Assembly: GCA_963402885.1 (NCBI GenBank) | Contig: OY727103.1 | Location: 7,726,501 to 7,790,500 of the forward strand | DNA: 64,000 nucleotides | Source: Antedon bifida | Lineage: Eukaryota > Echinodermata > Crinoidea > Comatulida > Antedonidae | Direction of reading: 5' to 3' | Shown: piece by piece, positions 46,405 through 58,088 of the stretch | How the letters are laid out: each line of letters opens with the position of its first letter | Position numbering within the stretch: the stretch's first letter is position 1 | Translations under genes and position numbers: made by a program | The notes under the pieces: model-generated | Told to the model about the DNA's origin: nothing | Databases searched by the model: none | Seen by the model: only the letters and a program-made list of their open reading frames with translations

Positions 46405-46976
46405 GTAAGTTAATACTTAACTGTGTAACAATTTAATAATCTAAATGCAGTTGTTTGTATGCTCTGAACAATTCATCGGACTACCAAATTCTATTTTACA
46501 TACAACACACTACGTATCGTAGACATATTCTGTAAAATGTTAAAACTTTTTAATAGCTCGAAATACACGTATGCTTTAGGCCACTGGCGTTGGACACCCG
46601 ATTCTTGTACGGTTGTACGTTTATAGGAAATAAACAACCCCAACAGTTTCTCCTCCTACCTCTACACACTGCATTCATTTTAAATACGTTGGACCAGCCA
46701 AGTTGTAAATGACATTCGGCTGTATTAAACACAGTGTCACAATAACGACGTGTCTAAAACATTGTTACGAGGTAATTAAATCTTAATCCAGTATAGAGAT
46801 AAGTCAAAACTAGGGTGAATCTAGAACAAATTGCAACATAAGTTTTTGTTTGGTTTGTCTGTTGATATTGTTCAAATGAACATCATCTAAAGTTTAAAAA
46901 AAATGAAAACAAGAAGTATGCTTATCTTGCCGAGTAGGACACAATAAAGTGCTGAATATAATATACTACTCCAAAT

Positions 46977-47124
46977 CTAGGTTCCCACTACTTGGACGCA
47001 ATGCAACGACGTAGGCAAAACGCAAATGAGTTGAACAATCACAACAATTCGGATGACCTATTATGTTATGTCGTGATTGGTCAAATTGCTTCCTTTTACG
47101 TCCTTACGTTAAGTGGGATCCAAG
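46977..47124. mobile_element. 148-bp MITE-like element (GGTTCCCACT ends)
   Basis: CTAGGTTCCCACT at the left and AGTGGGATCCAAG at the right form imperfect inverted ends (11 of 13). The middle has GCAATGCAACGACGTAGG and GTGATTGGTCAAATTGC. Similar words (GCAACG, CCAATCAC, GATGTATTAC) recur at 52610-52760 and 60260-60400, suggesting a dispersed family. Confidence 0.45.
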
Positions 47125-47275
47125 ATAACTCTCCAATCATCTTACGGTTAGTAACGTACAGGGTTTAACCAATAATGAGAAATGTCCACAGCGACCCCAA
47201 CTCAACTTTGGCTTTCTTCATGACCTAACACCACTGAATATTTTACATATTTTTATTCTTAAATGTTTTTTGCAG

Positions 47276-47347
47276 GAGGATAGAAGGCAACGGATTAAAA
47301 AATTACAAAGATAGTACTTTTGAAAACTTGATCAGCATAAACTACTT
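47276..47347 (+). CDS. LGR-type receptor, last LRR exon (exon 10)
   Basis: 72 nt, phase 2/2, acceptor TTTTTTGCAG, donor TT|GTAAGT. Frame RIEGNGLKNYKDSTFENLIS, then INYL: a diverged final LRR with no duplicates in the window. It links the array to the hinge exon (TT + G = Leu). Confidence 0.8.
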
Positions 47348-47530
47348 GTAAGTATTCACATAGTTTTATTAATATAATATACCATACATGAACCTACAAG
47401 CAAGTCGGTGTGAAGTTTATATATTAATATTGGTTCCATCAAATTAACTTAAAGAAATTGAATTTCATATAAAATATAAGGTAACTTAAATCTATAAGTA
47501 ACTTAAAATCAACATAGTCAGGTAAGAAAG

Positions 47531-47589
47531 TATTATCGAATTACTATGTCGACATAGTAAGACATTTCGACATAGTGAATTCGATAATA
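47531..47589. repeat. 22-bp inverted repeat with internal palindrome
   Basis: TATTATCGAATTACTATGTC (start of 47531-47552) pairs with 47567-47589, with one extra base in the right arm. Within the left side lies a perfect 18-bp palindrome, TACTATGTCGACATAGTA. It sits in the intron just before the 7TM exon; probably a small foldback element. Confidence 0.6.
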
Positions 47590-47946
47590 ATAATTATTGT
47601 ATTAAACTTGTATTATTGTATACCCAACAAACATAAACAATAACAAATAATAAAACCAGACTTTTAATTTTCTATTTTTTTAGTTTTAATAATGTTTATC
47701 ATTGCCGTAGTAAAAACAGACAAAATAAACGCCAATCTGACTTTCATTTTTACAGTTTTTTCATATAATTTTTTTTTTCGATCCATGGTCAAAGTGAATA
47801 ACTATCATGTGATATCAAAATGCCACATTCAACAAAACAATTCAAAAATCCCTTTTCAGGAGGACGAATAAGATTTCGTAATAATGCAATATATACACGT
47901 TTACATTACAAATAATACTGTTTTTATTTATACATCACCAAAATAG

Positions 47947-48952
47947 GGAATCGGATTTTCCTCGCATATGCTGCCTTGTTGGTGACATTGAAATCTGCAA
48001 GCCGACCGATGTCTTTGCTTCATGCAAAGACTTACTAAAAAGAGAAGTCTTACGGGTGTTGATGTTCCTTATTGGGATATCATCCGTCATCGGAAATTTA
48101 GTAGTAATAATTTCAAGATGTTATGAAAAGGATGACAACACCGGTAATATCAACAGCAGTGCGAAAAAAGTTCAAACCACACTGATCACCAACCTTGCCG
48201 TGTCCGACCTGTTAATGGCTATTTATTTAATAACAATTGCAAGTGCGGATGTTTATTACAGAGGACGATACTGGGTAGTTGCAAAGGATTGGAAGGACAG
48301 CTTCCTGTGTAGCTTTTCCGGGGCTGTTTCTACTCTTTCGGGTGAATGTTCGGTGTTTACTTTAATTGTTATGAGCGTTGATCGCGCTGTTAACATCGTA
48401 AACCCATTTAGCACTCGACGTCTCAACCGCAAATACTGCAGAATTCTCATCGGAATCGCTTGGCTGGTTTTCCTTGTGCTTAGTTTTCTACCAGTTGTGC
48501 ACAAACTAAACCTCATCGACATACCGTATTTCGGCGACAATTACTATGGAAAGCAAAGCGTATGTCTTGCACTTCCGCTAACCAGAAGCCGATGGCCAGG
48601 ATGGGAGTACGCCGTTGCCATATTTGTTGTGTTTAATGGAATAGGTTTTATCGTCATCGCTGTGAGTTATGCCACCATTTTCTTCTCAGTTCAGAGGTCA
48701 GGAGCCACCGTCTGTAGAAGACAAAAACGAAAGGAGCAATTAAAAATGGCGCGGAAATTAGGAATCATTGTCTTTACCGATTTCTGTTGCTGGTTCCCGA
48801 TAATCCTAATGAGTTTCTGTTCAGAAATGGGGTGGTGGGATATTCCTGAGGAAATTTACGTGTGGGCAGCGACGTTTATTATACCGATAAACTCGTCGGT
48901 CAACCCTTATCTTTTCACAATTGCCTATATGTGCACATGTAAACATAAGTAA
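47947..48952 (+). CDS. LGR-type receptor, hinge + seven-transmembrane exon
   Basis: Starts after ACCAAAATAG in phase 2. The hinge has FPRICCLVGDIEICKP, then CKDLLKREVLRV, matching the cysteine-rich hinge of LGR/relaxin/glycoprotein-hormone receptors. Counting from the GTG at 48056, it contains TM1 with GN (13-14), TM2 NLAVSDLLM (Asp51 = D2.50), Cys85 and Cys170 for the TM3-ECL2 disulfide, DRA instead of DRY (109-111), TM6 with the LGR-like FTDFCCWFPI (240-249), and TM7 NPYLF (283-287) instead of NPxLY. It would signal through G proteins at the plasma membrane; the ligand is unknown. TAA at 48950-48952 leaves an almost absent C-tail. However, a strong donor (48948|GTAAGC, phase 2) allows splicing to a tail exon. 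Rhodopsin-family type C LGR is likeliest; a GRL101-type orphan is also possible. Confidence 0.88.
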
Positions 48953-49107
48953 GCCCAAGTTCCCACTGAGTTACACGTAAAAAGTGTTTCGCCGGAAGCT
49001 ATAAAATATGTTTTGTACTACAAAACAATTGATAGAGAACGTGTTTATTGAAAATTAAATAAAAGTGGGACGATCCCATAAAAGACGTAAAAAAGTACAT
49101 TACATAT

Positions 49108-49475
49108 ACATTTATCGCTGTAGTTTAGTGGATTGTATTAGGTTTATGTATGTAAGATTTGGTAGATAAAATGTAGGCTTAGTTTTTAATTTAATTATTG
49201 ATGTTGGCTTTTACATTAATATATATTCATTTATCGATGTAATTTGGTGGATTGTATTCAATTTATGTAAGATTTGGTATATAAAATTTAGTTTTTATTT
49301 CAATTGATGTTGTTTTTTTCATTAATTATAACATATACAATTATCGATATAGTTTGGTGGATTTTGTGAATTTATGTAAGGTTTGGTAGATAAAGTATTT
49401 ACTGTATTTTTATCATTAAAATTAATGTTGGCTTTTCACTAATCATTAAGATAAAATTATTAATGTGAACATTTC
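49108..49475. repeat. 110-bp satellite, short diverged array
   Basis: About 3.4 diverged units with words ATTTATCGATGTA..TTTGGTGGATTGTATT and GATGTTGGCTTTT. It ends in sequence (AACAAATAATATTTGTTTAG) that also ends the main array at about 51620, so the array plus its right flank was duplicated as a whole. Confidence 0.7.
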
Positions 49476-49619
49476 GTACGTTAGGCCTATATTAAACAAA
49501 TAATATTTGTTTAGCATCCCGGTCCCTAATACGGATGAAGTGGAGCGACATGATTGTATTTTTCCTTTAGAAAAAACGAATTGCTGATGTGGGGTACTAT
49601 GTCCGTTTTGATGACATAC

Positions 49620-50150
49620 CGTAAAATCTATTTTTCAAAAAGCCGACCTCGAAAAGAAGCCCATCTCGAAAAGATACCCAATTCGAAAAGAAGCCGCTCC
49701 TTAGTTTGAAAAAAAAAATAATCTCGAAAAAAAGCCCATCTCGAAAAGAAGCCCCTTTTGTGGTTTGAAAAAGTGATCTCGAAAAAATTCCCATCGCAAA
49801 ATCAAGCCCATTGGGGTTTCTTTTCAATATAGACTGCATTTATGCAAAAGGAATAGAAATGTATGATCGTGTTATCATATAAATGTATTAATGAATCCTT
49901 TTAATAATTAAAATTATCTGACGAAGTGGTACTTTGATTGTATCTTCTACTTGTCTGCTCCCTTGGCAAATATATGTAAAATTGGCAGGAAATGTCTAAA
50001 AATAATATTGTTGTACAGTGTAGCAATTGACAGCATTCATTGAGCCCCCCCTCTTTAGTTTTAAAAAGTAATCTCGACAAGAAGTACATCTCGAAGAGGC
50101 ACCCAGCTAAGAGCCCTAAAAAATAAGATGCCCACGGGCCTTATTTCAAA
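49620..50150. repeat. TCTCGAAAAGAAGCCCA iterated repeat
   Basis: About ten degenerate copies of a 17-19 bp phrase (TCTCGAAAAGAAGCCCAT) at 49627-49815, and a few more at 50070-50110, spaced by ATTTAGTTTGAAAAAGT-like linkers. A second block is at 51695-51810. No coding potential is supported; the minus-strand frame at 49839-49597 is a product of the iteration. Confidence 0.6.
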
Positions 50151-50154
50151 GTTT

Positions 50155-51560
50155 TACGGTATAGTCACTTATCGATGTACAGTGTAGTTTAGTCAATTTT
50201 GGTAGATAAGATGTTGTTTTATTTCAGTGTATATGTTTACTTTTTCATTAATATAACATTTACATTTAATGATGTACAGAAGGTCGAATGTATTGTTTTA
50301 TGTAAGATTTGGTAGATAATGTAGTATTTATTTCAATTGATGTTGGCTTATTTCATTAATATAACCTATACATTTATGAATGTAGTTTGGTGGATTGTAT
50401 TTAGTGTTTTGTAAGATTTAGTAGATAAAATGTAGTATTTATTGCAATTGATGTTGGCTTATTTCATTAATATAACATATTCATTTATCGATGTAGTTTG
50501 GTGGATTGTATTAGTTTTATGTAAAATTTAGTAGATAAAATGTAGTATTTATTTCAATTGATGTTGGCTTATTTCATTAATATAATCTATACATTTATCG
50601 ATGTAGTTTTGTGAATTGTATTAGTTTTATATAAGATTTGGTAGATAAGATTGTGTTTTATTTCAATTGATGTTGGCTTATTTCATTAATATAACATATT
50701 CATTTATCGATGTAGTTTGGTGGATTGTATTTGTTTTGTAAGATTTGGTAGATAAAATGTAGTATTTATTTCAATTGATGTTGGCTTATTTCATTAATAT
50801 AGCCTATACATTTTATCGATGTAGTTTGGTGGATATGTATTAGTTTTATGTAAAATTTAGTAGATAAAATGTAGTATTTATTTCAATTGATGTTGGCTTA
50901 TTTCATTAATATAATCTATACATTTATCGATGTAGTTTTGTGAATTGTATTAGTGTTATGTAAGATTTAGTAGATAAAATGTAGTATTTATTTCAATTGA
51001 TGTTGGCTTATTTCATTAATATAACCTATACATTTATCGATGTAGTTCGGTGGATTGTATTAGTGTTATGTAAGATGTAGTAGATAAAATGTAGTATTTA
51101 TTTCAATTGATGTTGGCTTATTTCATTAATATAACCTATACATTTATCGATGTAGTTTGGTGGATTGTATTAGTGTTATGTAAGATTTAGTAGATAAAAT
51201 TTAGCATTTATTTCAATTGATGTTGGCTTATTTCATTAATATAACCTATACATTTATCGATGTAGTTTGGTGGATTGTATTAGTGTTATGTAAGATTTAG
51301 TAGATAAAATATAGTATTTATTTCAATTGATGTTGGCTTATTTCATTAATATAACCTATACATTTATCGATGTAGTTTGGTGGATTGTATTAGTTTTATG
51401 TAAGATTTAGTAGATAAAATGTAGTATTTATTTCAATTGATGTTGGCTTATTTCATTAAAATAATCTATACATCTATATCGATGTAGTGTTGTGAATTGT
51501 ATTAGTTTTATGTATGATTTGATAGATAAATACTGATTATTATTATAATTAATGTTCGCT
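50155..51560. repeat. 110-bp satellite, main array (about 13 units)
   Basis: Unit landmarks are CATTTATCGATGTAGTTTGG, then TGGATTGTATTAG, then ATGTAAGATTTAGTAGATAA, then TTTCAATTGATGTTGGCTTA. The word ATAACCTATA recurs at exactly 110-bp steps (51021, 51131, 51241, 51351). Identity is highest at the centre (50900-51450) and falls toward the ends, as expected for unequal crossing-over. Confidence 0.85.
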
Positions 51561-51694
51561 TTTCAGTAATTATTATAAAGATAAAGTTATTAATTTAAAT
51601 ATTTTATAGGCCATATAAAACAAATACTATTTGTTTAACATATTGATCCCCACTGATGAAATTCCTTTATATGAAAGAAAACGAATTTCTAAAA

Positions 51695-51810
51695 AAAGAA
51701 GCCGACCTCGTAAAGAATCCCACTTCGAAAAAAAGAACACATTAAAAAAAAGCCTCTCCTTAGTTTGAAAAAGTAATCTCGAAAGGAAGCCCATTGGAAA
51801 AATCCCCCTG
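51695..51810. repeat. TCTCGAAAAGAAGCCC iterated repeat, second block
   Basis: Same phrase family as 49620-49815, at the same position relative to the end of the 110-bp array. Confidence 0.55.
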
Positions 51811-53905
51811 ATTATCTGACTTCTTTTTAAGATAGTTTATCTTACTTTTACTTTTTAATTCAACCAATGTTGTGACAGTAGCTGATTAGGCCTATGTGCT
51901 TTTCATAGAAATGTGCGCTAAATAAGTGTTAATTGATAATACTGTAGGCATATAACGAATGTGTTAACGTGAACAGAAACATGGTTCAAGATTTGATTGG
52001 CTGATAAGATATATATTATCATAGTGGAAATTTATAAAAGAATTTAATGATAATTGACCCATGGCCTCTATCGTTAGTTTAACTTTGTTGGTACCACAAT
52101 ATATCGGATTATGATGCATAGCCAAACGGTATGATATCAAGTTGGTTTGATATTATTTCTTCCTTGATGTGTACATTGTGGTAGGTCGACTATAAGTGAC
52201 CGCGTTTATTCTCATCTAATTATTTCCTTAGAAAAAAAAACAGAAAAAGAACTTTACAAAGTTAAATACTTATTTCATATACTTCATATCATTTTTTGTG
52301 AACTTTATTGTTATAAATATACCATATTAGTTTTTATTTTATTTAATGTAATAATATAATTTTAATAGGGTTGGTGAACCTATCCAATTATATTATAGCG
52401 TCATGGCAGTAATGGACTTTATTTGTTCATATAGGCCTAGGGGTTTTCTGTCCACAACGGGGCCCTCAACAGAAAAATATAATTACATCAACCCCGGTCT
52501 GTAATTTTGTTAACTTTATCATGTTTTGATTGATTATGAGTACCGTATCAATGTATAGTCTTGTGAAGATTCTGTGAAAAAAAGTATTACTGCATATTTG
52601 GTATATTACTAACGATTGGTTCCACTAGAGAGATGCAATGCACAGAGCGCAACGTTAGCGTCCAATCACAAGCGATGTATTATTCCAACTGTCGTGTGTA
52701 ATTGGTTAACTCGCTTACGTTGTGTTTACTTCCTTGTGTTGTGTTTCTTAGTTTTTCGTTCCGGAATGAAGACGTATGTTTTCTGTATCTGGTTTTAAAC
52801 TGGTTTTCAGTTAGTTCAGTTAAACGCAACGGAACTCAGTAAACATATATGGACACTTAAAGACTCTAAAACAAATTACTCAATTTAATGGAAAATTATA
52901 AAGAAATGCAAACCTTACTCAAATATTAACAAAAGATGTAATTTATGTATATATGAAAAGTATATTATTATATGTCAACCAGAGCTATGCTCACTGAACC
53001 GTAAGAACGAGTTAATTTCTACTTGCAGACATAGGAAAAAGTTCTTACTAAATTGCAGATCCAAATAATTTATCTAATTGAAACAATAGGCTATTGTATA
53101 CGACTTCCTGATGACTCACTTCAATTAAGCCCTGTGATATAACTGTGTCAAATATGTTTTATATTTCACCTGAAGAGTGCGGCCAGCTACATGCTGGTCA
53201 TACGAAACAAATTTGTAGTGATTAAAATAATGAAGTAACCAAGTTTTCTGCTCGTTCCGGAGGTAATTTTTCTTGCATATCATTAAAATTAATGCATAAT
53301 GTACACAATAGTTATTAGTTATTAGGGATAAATGTGACCTCGTGAATGAACGAGTGTTGTGGTAGGGAAATGTAGAAAATCCGGAAATTTGACAAAACCT
53401 TATATCGTATTATCTTGATTTCAGCCTGACTCAATATTTGAAATAATGATAACTTTGTTATAAGTGATAGTGTATCTTTATCATATCGTTTAATATTATT
53501 AAAACACACCTAGTAGATTCTTGTCATTTGATTGGAGAGTTGTCGGTCACATGCAAACAACTTCAAGACAATTACATCATCAACCGTACACTGTTGTATG
53601 TCATCGTTGAATATCGCTATGACCGTTGAATTTCGTTATAATAATGTTCTCGACACAAGGCTGTTCAAAATCTTTCTGTAGTTGATTGTTGTGTTAACAC
53701 ACCCGGTGTGTTGATTGCTCTACTCCGTATCCAAAAGTACGTACTGTCCTTATCGAATTGTTTAGGCCTCTTGTTAAAAGTAGGTGATTTATAAACACAA
53801 ATGTTTTATATTCGTCCATTCAATGGTACTCATAATACCCAAATAACGGTGAAAAATAAATGATTCTATTGTAACCTTATAAAATTATTTGTACCATTGC
53901 ACTGT
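51811..53905. other. No gene recognised
   Basis: AT-rich intergenic or 3'-intronic sequence. Near 52610-52760 a MITE-like stretch holds GCAACGTTAGCGTCCAATCA and GTTAACTCGCTTACGTTG. A 64-codon minus-strand frame at 53509-53315 shows no motif. A 7TM tail exon could hide here but none could be pinpointed. Confidence 0.45.
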
Positions 53906-53910
53906 ATTTT

Positions 53911-54140
53911 GTGGCGCAATGGTTAGAGGACTTTTGGTCCAAGCTCCGATCCGGTCATCGGGTTGCCGGGTTCTTGAGCAAGAATCTGTATCCAACTTGC
54001 TCCTCCCAACTCAGTTGACAGAAATGGGTACCGGTATGCATGTACAACGGTACAGCTAAATCAGACTCGTTTGTGAAGAAGAAGTGCCGTACCCGGTACG
54101 CACACTAAACTAGTCTGGCCCGCCCAGACGCTAAGAAAAT
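53911..54140 (+). mobile_element. tRNA-derived SINE-like element
   Basis: GTGGCGCAATGGTTAGAGGA fits a pol III A box; a degraded B box (GGGTTCTTGAGC) follows about 55 bp later. The body has GCAAGAATCTGTATCCAACT, TGCTCC and AAATGGGTACCGG, then a second half with CCGTACCCGGTACGC. From memory, the GCTCC..AAATGGGTACC body resembles a central domain of widespread metazoan SINEs. Its ends and any target duplication were not found. Confidence 0.45.
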
Positions 54141-54696
54141 GGAGTCAACCATGACCGTTATCAAAATACACCGAATTTAGCTTATCAACTTTACCGTAGA
54201 AATAATACACTTAACAAATGTATAAATATTTTATTAGTCTCTATAGATAACTCTCTAAAAGGGTTGTTATTTACTTAACTATGGCGTTCCATACTTAACT
54301 ATGGCGTTCTATGTATCATCCGGGATTTACAGAAAAGGCCGAGCCCATTCGTTAACAAATTATCTAACAGTAAAAGAAATACAACTGGAATTTCATAAAA
54401 TTAAAACTACAATAATTATTGAATAACATTTTTACAACTTGTCTAACTTAAACCATAGTAACCAAAGGAATATCATTATCTGAAGAATGAGCAATCCGCG
54501 ATTTTTGCATTAGAAATTTGAGAATCAATAACAGCGACCGGGATAGTATAGTATACTTTATAAATTAAATACAAACATTACAAAACGTCCCATTACATAA
54601 ACTGAAATTATAATATTTTATTTTGTTGGTGTTCAGACTTTTGTACAGTGTCCTAAAAATCAAGCATGCATTACAAACAAACAGTTTATCTATAAA

Positions 54697-55071
54697 TCCT
54701 GACGTATGCGGAGCTAGACTTACCCCATGAAAAACCTGACGTATGCGGAGCTAGCCCTACCCCATGACAAACCTGACATATGTGGAGCTAGCCCTACCCC
54801 ATGACAATCCTGACGTATGCGGAGCTAGCCTTACCCCATGACAAACCTGACGTATGTGGAGCTAGCCCTACCCCATGACAATCCTGACGTATGTGGAGCT
54901 AGCCCTACACCATGACAAACCTGACGTATGTGGAGCTAGCCCTACCCCATGACAATCCTGACGTATGTGGAGCTAGCCCTACCCCATGACAAACCTGACG
55001 TATGTGGAGCTAGCCCTACCCCATGACAATCCTGACGTATGTTGAGCTAGCCCTTACCCCATGGCAAACCT
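54697..55071. repeat. 37-bp satellite, 10 copies, dimeric pattern
   Basis: Unit CCTGACGTATGTGGAGCTAG, then CCCTACCCCATGACAAA/T. The GAGCTAG word recurs ten times at 37-bp steps (54711 to 55044). In the middle, CAAA and CAAT endings alternate, so the homogenised unit is a 74-bp dimer. Confidence 0.85.
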
Positions 55072-55525
55072 AAGCCATCATTTGGATCTGTGGGAAACCA
55101 TATTATTACCATGGATGATTATTTAAAACTCATCCATGCTGTTGTTCAAGTATAATCAATGATTTATCATTCCTCTGATGTATTTTCTTTGCTTTAACTG
55201 TAAACGTTCAGATATAATAAAATAATATAGATATAAAGATAACACAGTTTAAATTGCATACATAATCTTAAATTACGCAATATTAAACAGCCTCAGTTTT
55301 CATCGATTTCGGACATACGGGCATCGTTTTGTTTTCCCTAATAAAACATGTGTATAAATCAAAATAGCATATATTAACGATAGTAAACAGTTTAAATTAG
55401 CCGAAGTATTCAATTACATACACAGTTCATGTTGTTCATTCAAACTGGAAGATGTGCGAGAGTTTACCTGATGCTGCTTATTAGAAAATTAAATAAAAAA
55501 ACTGCTTTTATATGATCTGGAAATT
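55072..55525. other. 3' flank of the sulfotransferase gene, no feature seen
   Basis: AT-rich. This should contain the 3' UTR and polyadenylation site of the minus-strand gene; no canonical AATAAA was confidently placed. Confidence 0.45.
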
Positions 55526-56762
55526 CTAAGATTTTTTATTGACTTTTGATTTTGTTTCTGTTTTATTTACAACTTTTTGGTTTTTCGGTGAAGTCTTTTT
55601 AGATTTTGTTCCTCGAGATGCCTTTTCTCTGGGCACGTTGTCTTTGACTGGAGGAGACGTCGGGTGCAATCCTTGTTTCTGCATAAAACGTCTAATCAAG
55701 CCGGTGTATTGGACATCGCCTCTTAGTAAATTTTCACAGAAAACTGACCCAGTCATATTTCTTTTCAAAACAAACTTTTCCTCCCTTCTATCCCGTTTAT
55801 TCGTCCGCTGTTCGTCAATACATTTCTGTATAGCCTGATGTTCTCTTTGCCGAAATTCAGCAAGATCAGCATTAAAACTCTCTCCATATTCTTTAACTTT
55901 TCTCCACAATGTTTTGTTGAAATGGTTGTACATCATGACGTCAGCGCTGCTCCACTTACGTATTCGTGTACGCAGTTGATCGTTGATGACGTAACGATGA
56001 CTATGACTTCGTATTCCGTTCGAAATATACAAAATATCATCAAAACTCCAACACATTAACTTTTTCAGTAATATCAATGATTCGTCAAAGTATTCAGACA
56101 ATAAAATTAAATCGAATTCCGAATCTAATTGTTTGATTTTGTACTTGACTGTAAAGAAGTCACCGTGATTTTCGTGATCCAGGCCTAAGTCATACAATTG
56201 ACCATTTTTGGCTCTCTGCCACATATAGAACTTCTTTGCCAAGAACCTACTTGGCGTTTTCATGAACATTTCAATCGGGTTGCTAAAGTTCGTTAATTTT
56301 AACCGTTTCGCCATTTCAAAATATCCAAAGCAAGACTCAAAATGCGCAGAAGGTTCCCGAATAATCGTAATATACTTTGCATTTTGAACGACTGCATCCA
56401 TTTCTGGCCGGTTGTATCTCACGTGATTAGTGAGTAGGTTATAGCCGGTTAGAGATTTATTGAAGAGCTTTACGTTTGGCGGAAGAGACGGTATCATTTT
56501 GCGATTGAACAAGTGTGTACTCGACAACACGTGACCACGTTTTCCAAGTGTAAATAGCAAATTTCTTGTGTAACCGAATCTTTGTAAAATCGATGCTAGT
56601 GTTGTACTGGCTGTCTTATGAGTTTTAACAAATACAATATTTCGTGATTCGTTGCAATATTCACGTTTTGCTGTAGGCCTGGGTATAACCTTGTTGATTC
56701 GACCGTTATTCCTCGTTTGTGTAGATAACGTGTCTGGATGGTGGTCCACGTAAACATCATCT
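55526..56762 (-). CDS. Galactose-3-O-sulfotransferase-like protein, exon 2 (catalytic domain)
   Basis: Acceptor CTTTTATTTCAG on the minus strand; the first base completes the Gly codon split with exon 1, and the frame is open to the stop at 55526. In the joined 467-aa protein, VFVKTHKTASTTL (about 100-112) is the 5'-phosphosulfate-binding loop of the Gal3ST family, and IIREPSAHFESCFGYF (about 189-204) is the 3'-phosphate-binding motif. These Golgi enzymes transfer sulfate from PAPS to the 3-OH of galactose on glycolipids or glycoproteins. Length fits the family (about 400-490 aa). The last 40 residues are unusually Lys/Ser/Thr rich (such as SKKTSPKNQKVVNKTETKSK). The acceptor substrate cannot be told from sequence. 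Confidence 0.88.
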
Positions 56763-58088
56763 CTGAAATAAAAGAAGATTCGTCTAACTCAAGCAAAAAT
56801 GAAATGAAGGTAATTAATTGTAAATGCTTAAAGCTCAGGTACAGGCATGAATTTTAAATAATTATAATAATTAATTGTACAAAAATAAAATATTGGTAAT
56901 AGAAAATCAAGACGTAAAAACATGAATTTCCCTTAAAAAGGTCAAATACAAAATTTGGAAAATTTCTGCTATAAAAACCAGGAAGAGCTTTTTTCAGTAG
57001 TTAGGTAGTTTAACCTAATGTTATAACATGTCTGGTGTCTCCATAGAAGGTGAAAAAAGATGGTGGATATACAGTGAATAATTTGTGCTATAGCATGAAA
57101 ATATAACTCTGAAGTTGAATAAAAATACTAGAAATGTACAATTCAAGTTATATTACCTATATTTAGTCATCTGATAACATTTTTTACCACACAGTTTATT
57201 TTTCATAGTTTTTTTTTAAATGCCTCTCCATTTACAACATTTGTGTACAAAAGAATACAGATTTTATTGTGTAATTTCAACTATCCCCCCACTATTAAAA
57301 AAGTGCTTATTTTAAACAAGCTGGTGTAACAAAAATAAAATCCCAAAAATTATGAAACATAGGGGAAACTATAGATCGATAATTATTGGAATGTATGATC
57401 AATAGACATTGTTTGCCCGCACCTGGCCTTTAATACGCATTCGCGTGTTTCCATACTTAATTAAGCAGGGACGATCGAAGGTTGACTTCTAAGTATAAAT
57501 CAATGGGTATTTGTTTATTTGTAAGTGATTTAGGAAATTACTGATTAATATTAATTAGTAATTATCTATACTGTAAAAATAGTGTTTAGATTTTAAACAT
57601 GTATTTTGTAGGCCTACTCACTTTTTCCACACATTTAGCCTTAGAAGAATGTTTAGATATTAACATGATCAGGTTCTAAATACATTGTAAACATGTAGTC
57701 TGTATCCAACTCAACACATCAGTGACGTGTTGATGGTTGTAGAGCAATGTGGAGCAATGTAAAGACACGTTTAGGTTTTAAACGTGTTTAATTTGCCATG
57801 TGTGGGGCTCATGTGTGGATCTTTTTTCCGCCACAGTAAAATCATATGCCAGCAACGCTAAGCGCGAACCTAAATATGTTGACTGAACATAATAATGACA
57901 TGTTCACTGCTAAACGAGTGAAGGTAGCTATAAACACGTTTAAGTTTAAACACGCTAAACATGTAACTCGTGTTTAAAAGATAAACGTGTGAAAAAGTGG
58001 GTACAAAATAGATGTTTAAGATCTAGAAACTATTTTTACAGTGTATTCACCAAACCTTTATGAATAAATGAATACGTTGTAAGCTTAC
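56763..58088 (-). other. Intron of the sulfotransferase gene
   Basis: 1326 nt, donor GG|GTAAGC (minus strand, at 58088) and acceptor TTTATTTCAG|AG at 56763. It holds AT-rich sequence and CACATTTAGCC/GTGTTTA words; no other gene is seen. Confidence 0.75.

Larger units (their letters stand above)
45340..46660 (+). repeat. Exon-array module, copy 6 (both exons intact)
   Basis: Same landmarks as the dead modules, but both exons keep working donors. It is the module next to the 7TM exon and the best candidate for the ancestral, functional arrangement. Confidence 0.7.

Noticed and set aside
48256..48540. 94-codon minus-strand frame
   Set aside because: Shadow of the 7TM exon.
54697..55071. CRISPR-like regular repeats
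   Set aside because: Units are contiguous with no spacers and the genome is eukaryotic; this is a satellite.
55539..56059. Plus-strand frames of 99 and 73 codons
   Set aside because: Shadows of the sulfotransferase exon.
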